A stretch of 64,000 bases of DNA from Diaporthe sp. PMI_573 (Eukaryota > Ascomycota > Sordariomycetes > Diaporthales > Diaporthaceae), in NCBI GenBank assembly GCA_021399435.1, contig JAJTUP010000056.1, forward strand, positions 372,001 to 436,000, in the 5' to 3' direction. The notes beneath the pieces are model-generated. The model searched no databases. It saw nothing but the letters and a program-made list of their open reading frames with translations, and was not told the origin of the DNA. Position numbers and translations under genes: made by a program. How positions within the stretch are numbered: the first letter of the stretch is position 1; each line of letters starts with the position of its first letter. Of the stretch, positions 20,470 through 31,689 are shown one piece after another.

Positions 20470-20766
20470 TGTTGGAAGGCAGCACTTCGGGCCCGTCGGA
20501 GGCCCGGTGAAGGGCACCGTAGCATCGGCGAAAGGCACCGCAGCACCGCTCAGGCCCATACGGCGCCCAAGTCAGGGCTGAGCCTCGCTCAGGCCAGCGT
20601 GCATCGAGATCCATGGGGGATTGGCAGGTCAGGTTATAAGATGGGTGGCTAGACGCACTGGAATCACAATGTAGTTAGGTATCAATAGCAACATAGCACA
20701 GAATGTTCAGATCCTGATCTGCCCTCAAGCAATCTTTGCCCAGCATCTTCCCCTGACCTCTCGACA
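20470..20766 (+). mobile_element. solo LTR (family A)
   Basis: It starts TGTTGGAAGG and ends TCTCGACA, and the 5-bp duplication TATTC lies on both sides (20465-20469, 20767-20771). It is homologous over its length to the minus-strand solo LTR at 9850-10144. It begins about 115 bp past the oxygenase stop and so may lie in or near that gene's 3' end region. No internal element sequence is present. Confidence 0.93.
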
Positions 20767-20771
20767 TATTC

Positions 20772-21725
20772 TATTCTTTCCTTTGGGGAAGTCTCGGGCA
20801 TTCCCTTACTATGTACCTGATCTGGCGATCACCAGTGAGTGACGAGCTCTGTGAGTCGTCCCAAGCCTGGGGGAAGCCTTTTTTTTTTTCCTGCTGCCAG
20901 TTAATGCAAGCACTCAACACCACAAGATCCTTGCAACCTCGATCGTGACCTCCTATTAGCTTTGGCAATGTCGAGTGTCTCTCCACTCTCCATCCTTCCG
21001 TGCCTTCGGCGAACTCTCCCCTTGGTTCATCCCTCCCACTGGTTCACAAATAGAAACCCACCTCCCCGGTCAAGCATCCGTGCCTCCCGATGAGTCACTG
21101 GTCCTGACGTCTCGGTACCCACGTAAAAGGGAGACACCAAAGCGCGCCGTTTCCCATCGCTGAAGGAGATCCTCGTGAGGACGCGTCGGGAATGCCCTCA
21201 TGCACGTGCCAGCAAATCCTCATTATCCGTTCCTGCCAGAATACAGATAACCACAGCCTATCGCCCGTCGCCTGTTGCATATAGTCAATGGCCGGCTACA
21301 CCCAGGTCTTCGTGGATTGTGTACTTCATAAATGCGGCAGAATAAAAAGGCGTATTACCTAAGAGTGCTGGCGAGCACAGTATTTAGAGCCGGCAGAAAC
21401 CCCTCGAAGGCCTGACAAGTGTGGCGGGGATTATCGGCCTAAGGTGGCAAAAAAGTCCCAGAATTTTCTCATGCGGGAATTGCCGAATCGGGTAGTTTAC
21501 GAATTCTAGACATATTTTACATAGGAATGTTTCACATTTAGAGAGACTTCGGTCACATACTGCGGGAGGCTACGGGCTACAATTGGGTCTACGAATTATA
21601 CTACTACGCTATTTACACTACAAAATCACGTTTTCCTAGTGGATTTGAAGGCTTAATTCATCTACGAATTAGAAGGCTATCTGCTCAAAGATTGGCAACC
21701 ACGTCCTGTCCACATCTTAGCTGGA
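20772..21725. other. no recognisable gene
   Basis: A T10-11 run lies near 20879-20889 and the right part is AT-rich. No domain, repeat pair or RNA gene is evident. Confidence 0.45.
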
Positions 21726-22160
21726 ATGAGCCACTTTGCTCAATACCACCAAGATGTCGTCCATGTGGTGCAAGCACCCATTAGATCCCGTCGGGAGCAG
21801 ACCAGCCACACTACCCTCGATACCATACCTGCTCACCTTTCCTTGAAGAGGCTTATCGTGTTTCTCGTTCAAGACAAACAGAGAGACCACTACTGTCTCG
21901 CCTGGTATGACCAGAAGCACCGCGAGCGCTACTTACTTGACTCACATCAGTCCGGTTACATGTCGATGTCGGATATCTGCCGAAATGAGATGGGTCTCAT
22001 CATTAATGCCTTCCTCGAACGAGCTGGCTGTGCACAGCCGGTCCCGGACATCACTCCCGTACAATGCACTCCTCAGTCAGAGCCGAACAGAGGAGCTCTT
22101 CATACGATCAACAACCTTCGGATGAGACTGCTGGAGTCAGACGAACCAACGAAGCGAGGT
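21726..22160 (+). pseudogene. Ulp1/C48 peptidase-like fragment
   Basis: The frame reads LIVFLVQDKQRDHYCLAW, then a block around RYLLDSHQSG and later NRGALHTINNLRMRLL. The order His (DHY), Asp (LLDS), then a Gly-Leu-His-Thr-like block resembles Ulp1-type cysteine peptidases. Those normally have Cys-Gly where NRGA stands here, so the nucleophile seems lost. Such domains occur in SUMO proteases and in some transposons. The frame then runs into low-complexity His/Pro sequence, so the gene is truncated. The assignment is by motif order only. Confidence 0.4.
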
Positions 22161-22212
22161 CCCTGCTCAGGCTATGTGGACTGGATTCATAGCTATATCT
22201 TCACACAGAACC

Positions 22213-22430
22213 TCATTCCCAGCGCAGCTCCTGTTTATCACTGTGCCCATCCTCATCCTCATCGTCTGTCTCTAATGCCCACTCAACTTTCCTCTTCTGC
22301 CTCTCTCCCCCTGGCGGTGGTTGTGGGCTCGGCGTGCGCGTTGTGTCGCGGTCTTTCTGCACCAGCTCGCTCCTGGTAAGGATATCGAATCCCTCTAGCG
22401 GCTTTCCACCTATTGGGCGGTGATTAATCG
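22213..22430 (-). pseudogene. unrecognised protein fragment
   Basis: The minus frame encodes a hydrophilic tail (KPLEGFDILTRSELVQKDR, Pro-rich middle, ALETDDEDEDGHSDK). Its upstream continuation is antisense to the Tc1 fragment and is probably not coding. I do not recognise the family. Confidence 0.2.
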
Positions 22431-22464
22431 CTTTTTCCACATGTGCAAACAGTGTGTTAGTAAT

Positions 22465-23060
22465 GCTCATGAAACATCGACCCGGAAAATAGCTACTAAA
22501 GTCGAGTGCAACGAACGTGCAGTTCGACGAATCCGTGCCAATGTCCGTCGATATGGGACCACAAGAACACCGCCGAATAGAATCGGTCGGCCATCGAGTT
22601 ATTACACCAATAATGCTCGATGCGCTATGCCATAAGCTAACCAACAAACCATGGCCGTACCGGGATGAGATGGTCTCTTTTCTCCGGGATGAATACGAAG
22701 TTGAGGTGTCAACCAGTAGCATTACTGGTGCCATGCAGTCTAGGAGATGGTCGAAGAAGGTGACACGTCGCGTTGCCAAGCGGAGGACCTCGGTCCTGTG
22801 GCATCTATATCATTACAACCTATCAAGATATAGATCATATCACTTGATCTTCAGCACAACGGCGGACGGGATGGGCTCCGATAGGTACCACACCGGTTCA
22901 TGTTGCCGATTTCAAACGCGAGGTCAGGCATCAGTTTATTTCAGCATATACTCAATATGGGGTCATGTTATCGCGCGTCTTTAAAGGTTCAACTGATCAT
23001 ACTATATTTGAGGACTTCGTCAAGCAGCTGCTTCATCATTGCGGGAAGTTTCCACGGCTG
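22465..23060 (+). mobile_element. Tc1/mariner-type transposase fragment, copy A
   Basis: Pieces in shifting frames match a fungal Tc1-like transposase: a helix-turn-helix region (VECNERAVRRIRANVRRYG, then RTPPNRIGRP), a second DNA-binding part (WPYRDEMVSFLRDEYEVEV) and remnants of the DDE core (VMLSRVFKGSTD in one frame, FEDFVKQLLHHCGKFP). The first catalytic Asp region is degraded and the C-terminal third is missing. At least three frameshifts or stops are needed to follow it. A second copy lies inverted at 27325-27695. It is dead, and its right edge cuts into a BTB-like fragment. Confidence 0.75.
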
Positions 23061-23283
23061 TCGTAAACTCTGCGGTAACCTTCTCGTGAGGAGTCAACCC
23101 TTTGGGTCTAAGACACTGGTAGGTGTCAGTGAAAAGGTAATGGACAAGAACATGCCCGACTTCCTGGCTAGTCTCGAGCTGTGTGGTTGAGACCCATGGA
23201 GAGGGACAGTGCAGCTTTGGGCACCCGCGAAGCAGAGGACTAGGGATTTGGAGTTTAGTCCCGTCCTTCAAGCGCAAGCTCAC
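23060..23283 (-). pseudogene. BTB/POZ-like protein fragment
   Basis: The minus frame reads LRLKDGTKLQIPSPLLRGCP, then GHVLVHYLFTDTY and KVTAEFTTAV. This resembles fungal BTB-like proteins in which a short strand pair is followed by a H-x-L-x-HYL(Y/F)TG-T-Y block. It ends abruptly where the Tc1 fragment begins, so the rest of the domain was lost or displaced by that insertion. Confidence is limited because only about 70 residues remain. Confidence 0.42.
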
Positions 23284-23444
23284 GATATCAGCTGCGTATG
23301 GGCTGATATTATGTTAGTGTAAACCGCGATGCGACACCACAACACTTACGATGATGCTGGTCGCGTGTCGACTTCAGTGAGACGGTCTGCGCCTGTGCCA
23401 AACTTTTGTTTCTTCCCCATACTGTCAATTGGTCGATGACTTGA

Positions 23445-23830
23445 TATAAGAACAACTCGTACAAGTCGTCTGCGTAGTTTTCAACTGCCGCTCAGCGGTT
23501 GATGCGTCTCCCCTCCAGATTTACTCTTCAGCGATCATTTTTTCTCCGGAAAATAGTGAAATCCGAACCATATTCGAAGACCAGATCCCAAAATGGATCT
23601 CGCTACTGCCGAAGGCGGACCCGGACTGGAGTGCATGCCTCCAGACACTCGAAGGCCATAGCGGGACTGTTAGCTCGGTGGCCTTCTCGCCCGATAGCAA
23701 ACGACTCGCATCTGCGTCGTTGGATCATACCGTCAGGATCTGGAATGCAGCCTCGGGTGTATGCACACAGACGCTCAAGGGTCACAGCGATCAAGTGTAT
23801 TCGGTGGCCTACTACTCACGTTGCCCTATA
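23445..23830 (+). pseudogene. NACHT/WD40 NLR C-terminal fragment
   Basis: The frame carries the linker typical of fungal NACHT-WD40 proteins (SPLQIYSSAIIFSPENSEIR, then WISLLPKADPDWSACLQTLE) followed by one complete WD40 repeat (GHSGTVSSVAFSPDSKRLAS ... VRIWNAASG) and the start of a second (TLKGHSDQVYSVAY). There is no NACHT domain upstream and the array stops after about 1.3 repeats. Full genes of this class often carry many near-identical repeats and act in self/non-self recognition. This is a truncated relic. Confidence 0.82.
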
Positions 23831-24124
23831 TGTACCATACAAATAAATAATGTAACTACATTGCTTGTTATGCTACATCATAAAGCTATTCCCACACGCA
23901 TCCAGAGCACCAAATAATGACTATTTGACCCGATGAAGTTGATTAGTTAACCGACCAATTGCCCAACTATTGCAAAACAAGCGTAATTAGGGCTACTTAA
24001 GCGTATCTAGCGACGAATGTCAACTGTCCCGACACCTCCCAAGCATCCTGGGTGTCTAGCAATGTCTGGATAAAACAAGTAAATCCTCCCTGTGCAAAAT
24101 CTGCAACTCCTGCAGCTATCCACC

Positions 24125-25643
24125 ATGGATCTATTGGCTCAACTCGACGACTATAGCAAGCAGCTCGCCGCGGCCGTGAAGAGACTCAGCGATCAACATG
24201 GCACTATGAATTCCTCAGACACTGATGTCGGAAAAGGTATAGACCGAGATAAAGCAAGCATTCTCGCCAACGTGGCAAGAATCCAGATGCTTGTCTCGGC
24301 GCCTTCCGATTTCCTTGAGCATCTCGCCAGCCAAGTCTGTAGCTACCGAACCCCCCCTCCCCACCGCCCCTGCTGATGTGCGGATGACCTTGAGATTAAT
24401 CAGCCCCTCACTCCCAGGTCGAGCTCCTCGGTTGTATCCACTGGTTAGGCAATTTTCAGATCCTTCCATGCATCCCCCTAGAAACAAAAGTGCCTGTCAA
24501 GGATGTATCCGATCTGGCAAGAGTCCCAGAAAGCGAGTTGGTCCGGGTCATTCGTCTGACATCCATATTCGGCTTCCTTAGCGAACCACAGCCAGGCATC
24601 GTCGCCCATACTCCACTATCAGCGCACTTTGTCGCCCAGCCATCTCTATTGGATGCCGCCATATTCCTGGCCGAATTGTCAGCCCCAACAGCGCTGCAGA
24701 TGGCATCAGCGACCCACCGACTCGTCAACTCGGGCGAGCCAACTGACATAAGCGCATACAGCCTAGCCCAGAACACCACGACTACTTTCTATACGGAATG
24801 CCAAGAGCGCCCTAGGCTGAGTCGACAGTGGTCGGCTTATCTCCATCACGCCGCGGGGCTGCGTAGGGTGGGGGAGCTTGCTGACGTCCTGTCCCAACTC
24901 AGTTGGTCCAACCTGACCAACGCGTGCATAGTTGATGTAAGACCTTTTCAACTCCAGAGCCTCACGCCGGCCGGCGACATACTGTATCATAAAGAGCAAA
25001 GCTAATCAAAAAATGGCAGGTGGATGCACGGTCAACATCCTTAGCCCGCCACCTCGCCGATCTTCACCCGGGCCTCCGGCTCATAGTCCAGATCAACAAG
25101 GCGGCCTCGGCTAGGCCCAGTTTGGACCTATTCGCTCCTTCAGGTGCTGCTGGGGCGTGGGGGCTCCCAAAGCCTGCGACAGCTCAACGGCCGCGGGACA
25201 GCGACCCGGGGTCCCGCATCACCGTAACGCACAGGACCCCCGGCGCGCCTCAGGATGTGACAGACGCCGACGTCTACATCCTCCACCTGCCCGCGACATC
25301 CTCCGCCGGCCCCATGCTCTCGCAGCTCCAGGAGCTCTTTGGAATCCTGCGGGCGGGCGGCGGGCGGGGAATGATGCTTATCCTGACCGCTCTTCTCCTC
25401 CCAGAGCTGGGGAGCACCTCCGACCCCAGGGTCGAGGCCGTGGCGCGCACCCGCGACCTCGGCGTGCTCCGGCTGGCGGGCGAGGGCGAGATGGAGATGG
25501 CCGATCTGCTGGGCATGATAGCGACTATAAGGGACGGCGTTGGGAGGCTGACCATCACCGATCGGATCCGCTCGAGTGATGGGGTAGTCGTGGCTCTGGC
25601 TGTCAAATATCAGGTTTACACGGAAAGTCCTCTGGAGTTTTAG
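24125..25643 (+). CDS. AflJ/AflS-like O-methyltransferase-fold protein, 450 aa
   Basis: Three exons are inferred: 24125-24334, 24418-24936 and 25020-25643, all phase 0, with introns of 83 nt each. The N-terminus (MDLLAQLDDYSKQLAAAVKR) and the winged-helix-like part (VELLGCIHWLGNFQI, KVPVKDVSDLARVPESEL) match fungal O-methyltransferase-like proteins of the AflJ/AflS group. Where a true enzyme has the SAM motif D-x-G-x-G, this protein reads IVDVDARST, so catalytic methyl transfer is doubtful. This agrees with AflJ-type proteins acting as co-regulators with a Zn2Cys6 activator. No polyketide synthase or Zn2Cys6 gene is visible here, so it may be an orphan or lie at a cluster edge. It is an intact gene between two NLR remnants. 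An alternative is an active O-methyltransferase with an atypical motif. Confidence 0.78.
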
Positions 25644-25859
25644 AAAGAGGCGGCTTGTTAGGTACTAATTAGATACTACCAGTAGCATTGGAGGCTAGAC
25701 GTTTTGTCGCAAATTAAAGATGAACGTTGAATGTATACTAATTTCTCTATCGATCCGACATTTGCTGGAATCTGAGTCCAACGGAAATAAATCAAGCCTT
25801 TGTATTTATGTAGCTAGGATACATGGTCCCCTTCATGTGTGAAACTTGAGTGATCCCGA

Positions 25860-26440
25860 CTTTGCCCACCGCCTTATCCACTCGGCAGGAGGACCAGCCA
25901 GATTCGTTCATTGTCTATGGTGGGCCAGTCCAGGGCAGATAAGGGTGCATCCACGGGAAGAAGTGCCTGAGACGACCAACACAGACGGCGGCTGAGCTAG
26001 GAAACCGGTCTCTCGGAATGTCTGGTCCTGAATAGTTTTTCTGAAATCATACTGGAACACACACCCCCATGACCGTCCCGAGGAGTGCTGACAATGACGT
26101 CGCCGAGACGAATATCGTTCTTCGCACTCGGAGCACCGCCTCCGATGCCGACCATCAGGCCAATACGCACGTTGGGAAAGGTGTGCAGCATGTCGCGCGC
26201 GACAGTGGCAGCTGACGCTGTGCCGTACTCGCCATCGGGAAGGACAGCAATAACCACGTTGTGATTTCCCATCCTTCCAAGCGTATAGTTGTTGTTGTCG
26301 TGCTGTGCGATGTGCTCGGGGCTTTTGTGTTGATCGTTAAGGATGACGCGAGCAGCAACATACTCAGTAGAAATCGCACAGATCCAGCCGACTGTGTAGG
26401 CCATAGCAAACTGTTGTTTCGGTCCCTTTCCATCTCCCTG
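25860..26440 (-). pseudogene. phosphorylase-superfamily (PNP_UDP) N-terminal domain of an NLR, truncated
   Basis: The minus frame contains [20 protein letters not shown], then [29 protein letters not shown] and [12 protein letters not shown]. This is the nucleoside-phosphorylase-like effector domain found at the start of many fungal NACHT/ankyrin or WD40 proteins. After GHGGV a frameshift occurs; the next frame continues with [19 protein letters not shown], then homology ends. The likely start is the Met of MAYTVGW near 26410, although the open frame extends to 26551. No NACHT domain follows, so it is a broken N-terminal half. Confidence 0.8.
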
Positions 26441-26790
26441 CTCTCCAACGGTCTGTGGGCTTGCAGCTATCTCGACTTCTCGTTCAGCTATTAACAAATG
26501 CTTCGATTTGTACGTCGGCAAGATGATCAGTAGCGGTAGACTTTTGCTCATGCAGGGGATTGGTGTGGTCCAGGATGATGCTTGCGGAAAGTATGAGTAG
26601 TATTTTCAGTCAAATTATTGATGAGAATGCTGCTGCGGTGGCTTGATTTCTCGCTTAGAGGAGGGATATGGTGGCGAGAGCGAGGATTATTGTCTCGCCA
26701 GGCTTATTTCAGCTCCTGAGGCAACCGCGCCCTCTCACCAGTCGGCGGGCGACTACCATTTCTCCAATACAGACCGGTAAGAGGGCCATG

Positions 26791-27370
26791 GCTCACAGCC
26801 CCGCTGGTGGGAACACCAGGCCACAAAACTTTTCCTTGGCGAAAAATTCTGAGGTATGGAAACACAACATCAATAGTTCAAGTAACAATAAACATCATTG
26901 CATACCCTCATCCCATAACAGTATTACATGCTTCCTGCAAATCGACATCACTCTGGCAGGGGTTGCTACTAGACTGTGTCCTACAAAGATAAGAGGTCAT
27001 CAATTCAAGCTCTGCACAGCAGAGTGGTTGTGTGCGAATTGTCTAACGAGCCTGCTACCATAGAGCAGGCCTCGAATGAAGACACAGCGTCGCCGGTCAT
27101 ATCTCCTGCTTCACTATAACGCCGCTCGAGTCCTTTCCAGTCAAAAACTGTTCACAATTGACAGACCCGCCAGAATGACAGACCCGCCAGGCTCAGCCCC
27201 GCTGGTGGGAACATGGGCACTTTGCCTTAGCGAAAACTTGGAGGTGACACAACATCAATAGTTCGAGTATCGGGAACCATCTTTGCAGGTCCTCGTCCCA
27301 TTAATGCATGCTTCCTGCAAAGGTGACACTATCTTCTTGGACCATCTCCTAGACTGCATGGCCCGAGTGA
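26791..27370. repeat. two diverged direct copies of a ~190-bp sequence
   Basis: The segment starting GCTCACAGCCCCGCTGGTGG at 26791 and the one starting GCTCAGCCCCGCTGGTGGG at 27191 share ordered blocks: TGGGAACA, GCGAAAA, CACAACATCAATAGTT, and ATGCTTCCTGCAAA. They are separated by about 200 bp. Copy 2 runs into the minus-strand Tc1 fragment, so the repeat may be part of a larger decayed transposon. Confidence 0.7.
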
Positions 27371-27695
27371 TGCTACTAGTTAGTTGACACCTCAACTTCA
27401 TACTCATCACAGAGAAACGAGACCATCTCATCCCGGTACAGCCATGGTTCGTTGGTTACTTATGGAATAGCGAATCGAGCATGAACGGTGTAATACTCGA
27501 TGTTCGACCGATCCTATTCGGCGGTGTTCGTGTGGTCCTAAATCGACGGAGATTGGCGCGGATCCGTCGAACTGCGCGCTCATTGCACTCGACTTTAGTA
27601 CCTAGCTATTTCACGGGTCGATGTTTCACGAAGAAGCAAAGCTAGGATCTTCTTGTGTTTAAACATCGGTAGTTGGGGTGCCACCAAAGTTTTTC
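27325..27695 (-). mobile_element. Tc1/mariner-type transposase fragment, copy B
   Basis: On the minus strand the N-terminus is visible (MFKHKKILALLLRETSTREI), then after a stop and frame change VECNERAVRRIRANLRR, RTPPNRIGRT and ITPFMLDSLFHK. It is homologous to copy A at 22465-23060 in the opposite orientation, but extends further at the N-terminal end and stops before the DDE core. Several C/T differences against copy A are compatible with point-mutation decay. Confidence 0.75.
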
Positions 27696-27699
27696 GTAC

Positions 27700-29700
27700 G
27701 GCCATACACCCGGCTGTGTGATTGCGAAACAGAATCACTAGGAAGAGCGAGAAAGGAGAAAGCCTAGGAACGCTGAGCGCGGGGGATGCCGGGGTACCCA
27801 AAATCAGCTTTCTAATCCTGCAAGTCTAAGAGATTAGCCCAAAGGAGCACTAAGCCAGACGCGAAAACTGTGAACAGCCAGCCGCCGCCTGTTCTGTAGA
27901 AAGACATCAAGTTGAAGACCTTACAATCTTTTGAGCTGCGACGGCTTTTATGGGGCCCCAGCAGAGCAATCCTGCCTCTAAGCAGAGTTACACCATCTTT
28001 TCCGATGGATCAGCAGTTGCAGGAACGCATATGCATGCTGCCTTTTTCGGCACGCTTTGACTTACCGATTTCAGGATGGTCATCAGGTCTAGACTGTTAC
28101 CAAACCACTTGTATGTCGCTGGGAACCTGGACAAGCTGCATATACAGTGGTCAGACAGTTTTGTTGATGTGGACGTTGGCGAGTGCTCACTGCAGGGTGG
28201 AAATTCCTAGCACTACCTGGACCTTGGGTCATGCATTGAGAACTAGCGCATCAGTGATCAATCCAGAGGAGACCCCTGACAGAGGCCAAGCTCTGAACAT
28301 ACATACGGTGGTGCATCTCGTGCCAGCTCCGATCTGATTATAAAAGCTCGAATGCAGCTGGACTGGTTCTATACCATACCGTTGAGTGATCATTACCACA
28401 ACGCCAAAATGCACAAGTACCCCGACAAACCATGGATCGAACTTGCGCCTGTCATGACGCGGGACCTGGTTGTTGACCTCGCCCTTGGATCTGTGTTGGC
28501 GATCATCAGTCTGTTACATTTGTTTGCCATTCCAAACGGGTCTGAAATTGAACCTTTTGAACTAGCTACATCTCGTTTCAAAGACGCTGCATCTCACCTT
28601 GGCATCTTGATCTTGGACTGCAGCTTTTGTGTTCGCTTTCATTGTAAACGCCACTGCCTTTACTGCCTTTTGCTGTGGTTTCCTGTGCTGGTATCTGTAC
28701 ATCTTGTGCCTGTATCTCTTCAAAGCGGTTCTTTGTAAGTTGCATCTCAAGCAGTTGAATGATTTAGTACTAAACCATCATTAGATTATATAAAGATCCA
28801 GCTTGCAATTTTGGCCTTGTGCTTAATCGCAGCACTCGAGTATTTGAAGCTGCCGAGCTATGGTGGCATCCGGACTGGTTGGTCTGGCAAGACTCGGTCA
28901 ACGAGGATGTATACCCTCTCGGGACCTGGACTAAGCCGGGAAAGGTAGAAGAGGTTGCACATCAATTAAGCGATTATTGGGTTCAACAAAACGTGCTGCT
29001 TTTACGGGAATTTGCGCATTAATCGCTGAAGACGTGGAAGCTCGGACGTGGAGTGTGGGTCTACCTGGCCGTCCAATTGGCAGCATCACTAAAGTGTCCG
29101 GCGTCTTCTGTTCCGGGAGTAATATCTTTCGCCATCATGCATCCAGTATCAATATTATCCTTTAGACAAGACTCGATCACCATGGATATTACAGCCAAAA
29201 TTTCAGTCCTGTCCGGGTCGCCCAGCATTGCATAGATCCATGCTAGATTGCGGCATATAAGGACGATTTTGCTTTCGCATCTCCTGGGGAAGGGGGCCCG
29301 TAATTTCCTAAGCGCCAACAACCCTACGCTTTGCAACAACCCTTCTTTGTGTCTTAGGAAGTTATAGCCTGAAGCACAGCCACGGACAATTACTGAGTTT
29401 CTTACAGCCGATGCCGTCGGCCTATACTCTGAAGGGAGCCAGACGATTCAATAGGCAAGTATTCAGGGATGTCGGGGCCGCAGATACGGGAATTGTGTGA
29501 AGCTCGTGGGATCAACCTAGCGGGCATGCCGAAGAAAGGCGGCCACCTGTGGATGAAGTGGCGGCTGGTTCATACTGACGGCCGGGCGCGATGTGCCACG
29601 GGACCATTTTGAGCAGCAGTGCAATGTCGTATTGTACAGGCAGAATCCCAAGTATAGAGCGCAGGTTGCAAGCATGCCGCGGTGTATTTGAAGCTTGCTA
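27700..29700. other. no recognisable gene; possible unknown relic
   Basis: Frames 27912-28337 (+), 28352-28738 (+) and 28819-29022 (+) follow one another and together might be exons of an unknown gene. Hydrophobic segments (VVDLALGSVLAIISLLHLFA) and the phrase WWHPDWLVWQDSVNEDVYPL look more protein-like than chance, but no consistent splice path or family was found. Confidence 0.3.
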
Positions 29701-29937
29701 CTAGGGTGCTTTAGTTTTGTTTAAAATATTATGACCCGGGGCTGGGATCCGGGACTTACTGTTATGTCGGCTATTCTTGTTCAGTCTATACAAGTATATT
29801 TGTTTGAGTACACCCGTGATAATTGCAATTAAAAAGATTGACCCGATAATGATCAAGACTATTGTGGTTGACAAGTTGCTGTTCTTGGTCTTGTGGTATG
29901 TTGTCGCTTTTTTCGAGACTAAAGTGGACAGACCCAT
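29701..29937 (-). CDS. hypothetical small membrane protein, 78 aa
   Basis: The minus frame starts with an ATG at 29937 and encodes one strong transmembrane helix (TIVLIIIGSIFLIAIITGV) between Lys/Arg/Asn-rich ends. Single-pass proteins of this size are hard to tell from chance in AT-rich DNA. No family is recognised. Confidence 0.25.
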   Translation of the reverse strand: MGLSTLVSKKATTYHKTKNSNLSTTIVLIIIGSIFLIAIITGVLKQIYLYRLNKNSRHNSKSRIPAPGHNILNKTKAP

Positions 29938-29965
29938 GCTTTGGAAGGTTTATGGGAGGATATGT

Positions 29966-29998
29966 GGGTGTGTGTGTGTGTGTGGGTGGGTGTTTGTT
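29966..29998 (+). repeat. GT-rich microsatellite
   Basis: The run is GTGTGTGTGTGTGTG with flanking GTGGGTG units. Confidence 0.8.
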
Positions 29999-31574
29999 AG
30001 GCTGATGGTGACTTGAGTCTACATAGACAGATCGGCAACGTATCCTCAGGGTTCTTAAATAACGGATTTGTTATACGACAATAATGTGAAGCTCAATTTC
30101 CATTTCTTGCGAATCTTAGTGCTACGTTGATTAATTTCGGATTAGTATATGGTGGAAGGGAGCGCATTTATAGTACAATACTCGTCAACCATTGTCCTTA
30201 AATAAGTTTATAAAGTTTGAAAAAAGGAAAGTGGGGGAGTGTGGACCCAGGAGAATGTGGAATAGAACCAACTACTGCCGCCACAATACATTTGATTTCG
30301 AAGTACCGTACTTGTTCACTTTGCAATTCCTGTACGAAGGAAATCAGAATTCTGTTATGAGCTTCTAAAAAATTGCCTTCGTCTGTATCCTTTCCACGAT
30401 CTCTTTTAACAACCCCTGCTATGCAGGGTGTCAATTTAACAATCGTCTTGCGATCCCACTATGGCTGCTCCTAGGGGCAGCTAGGATCTGACAGCAGCAA
30501 TTGAAAACTGATTTTTTATATTTTTAAGGATTTCTAAAAATATAAGTTCGGGTGGGCTGCCTTGCCTGGTTTGTCATCCATTTGCTATGCCGTGTGGCTG
30601 GATTTAGAGCCTGATTGGACAAGTTTTGGTTGTCTCCACCCTAGGCGCTACAGCATTCCTTGGGCACCCTACATGTCCAACGAGAGGAAGACTAAACACA
30701 GGCAATGGGTTTAGGCTGAGAGCATCAAGAATCAGTACGATATAGAGATGACTTTTGGGTAAGTACTTGACATTCCACAACGAGAAGGGAAGTGAAAGCG
30801 AGACTCTAACGCGGTCTTTGGAGGCGCTGCATCAAACTATTCCGCTGGCCACAGGCTTCTCGAAAGCAGGTGTCAACGTTGATCTCTGGTCGGGATATCG
30901 ACCGCAAAACACTGAAGCAGATATTGGACAAGAAATTTGGTCGGAATTATCGCGTATCTCTGGATTATGACCATTTTACAGTCGTTGCACCGGAAGCAAT
31001 CTCTAAGGCGGACTATATCAGACAGGTATGAGAACTGCCGCTCTCAGCGTTGTTCTAAGATGCGGAAGCACGGGTCGAGGGGAAGATGCGCGTAAAGTGA
31101 CCCATTCCCCAGGGAAAATTTGCGCCCAGCTGTGGACAATTACTGTGAAGAAGGAATTTCTTTTTAAATTTCTTTTTCGAAAACTACCGGAGGAGCCTGT
31201 GGATTCAGCCTTGGATCGAGAGCTTGGTCCAAATCGTCGGCAAAATAGGTAGCTGTTTATCAAATCTGGAAGACCCAGAGTCTGAAGGGTGGGAGGGTAT
31301 TGGTAATTTATTACACAGATCAAACTTCACGCAATATTGTTGGCGGCTTATTTCTCCCCTCTTTACAAGTAAGGGCCAAGCTTATAAATCATCTGAAGTC
31401 TGTGTGTCCAAATTTAGAAACAAAATCCTATTTTAGGAAAGTACCTGTGAAGAGGAAAACAACTTGATCCCTCTATCGCACTTGCTCTGACAGATAGTTT
31501 TAGCTGCGTAGGAGCTTTGCGAAAAAGAACTGGCCCAAGAGGAACGATAGAATGCCCAGCAGATAGTAAGGCAA
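29999..31574. other. no confident gene; one exon-like segment
   Basis: Between a GTAAGT at about 30760 and a GTATGAG at about 31026, one frame (about 30868-31025, plus) encodes LISGRDIDRKTLKQILDKKF followed by DYDHFTVVAPEAISKADYIR, preceded by an AAAGCAG acceptor. It looks like an internal exon of an unrecognised gene, but no neighbouring exons were found. Confidence 0.3.
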
Positions 31575-31689
31575 TTATAAATGGTCATTCAACACGTCGA
31601 GGCGAGGGTTATGCAGCACCATGGGCCAGTCCTTCACATTGCTGAGGTGGTTACTACCGCCTGCGAGCCGTAGCGGCTCACATACGATG

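Noticed and set aside
22213..22779. 188-codon minus frame as one gene
   Set aside because: Its N-terminal two thirds are antisense to the Tc1 fragment; only the C-terminal tail might be a separate relic.
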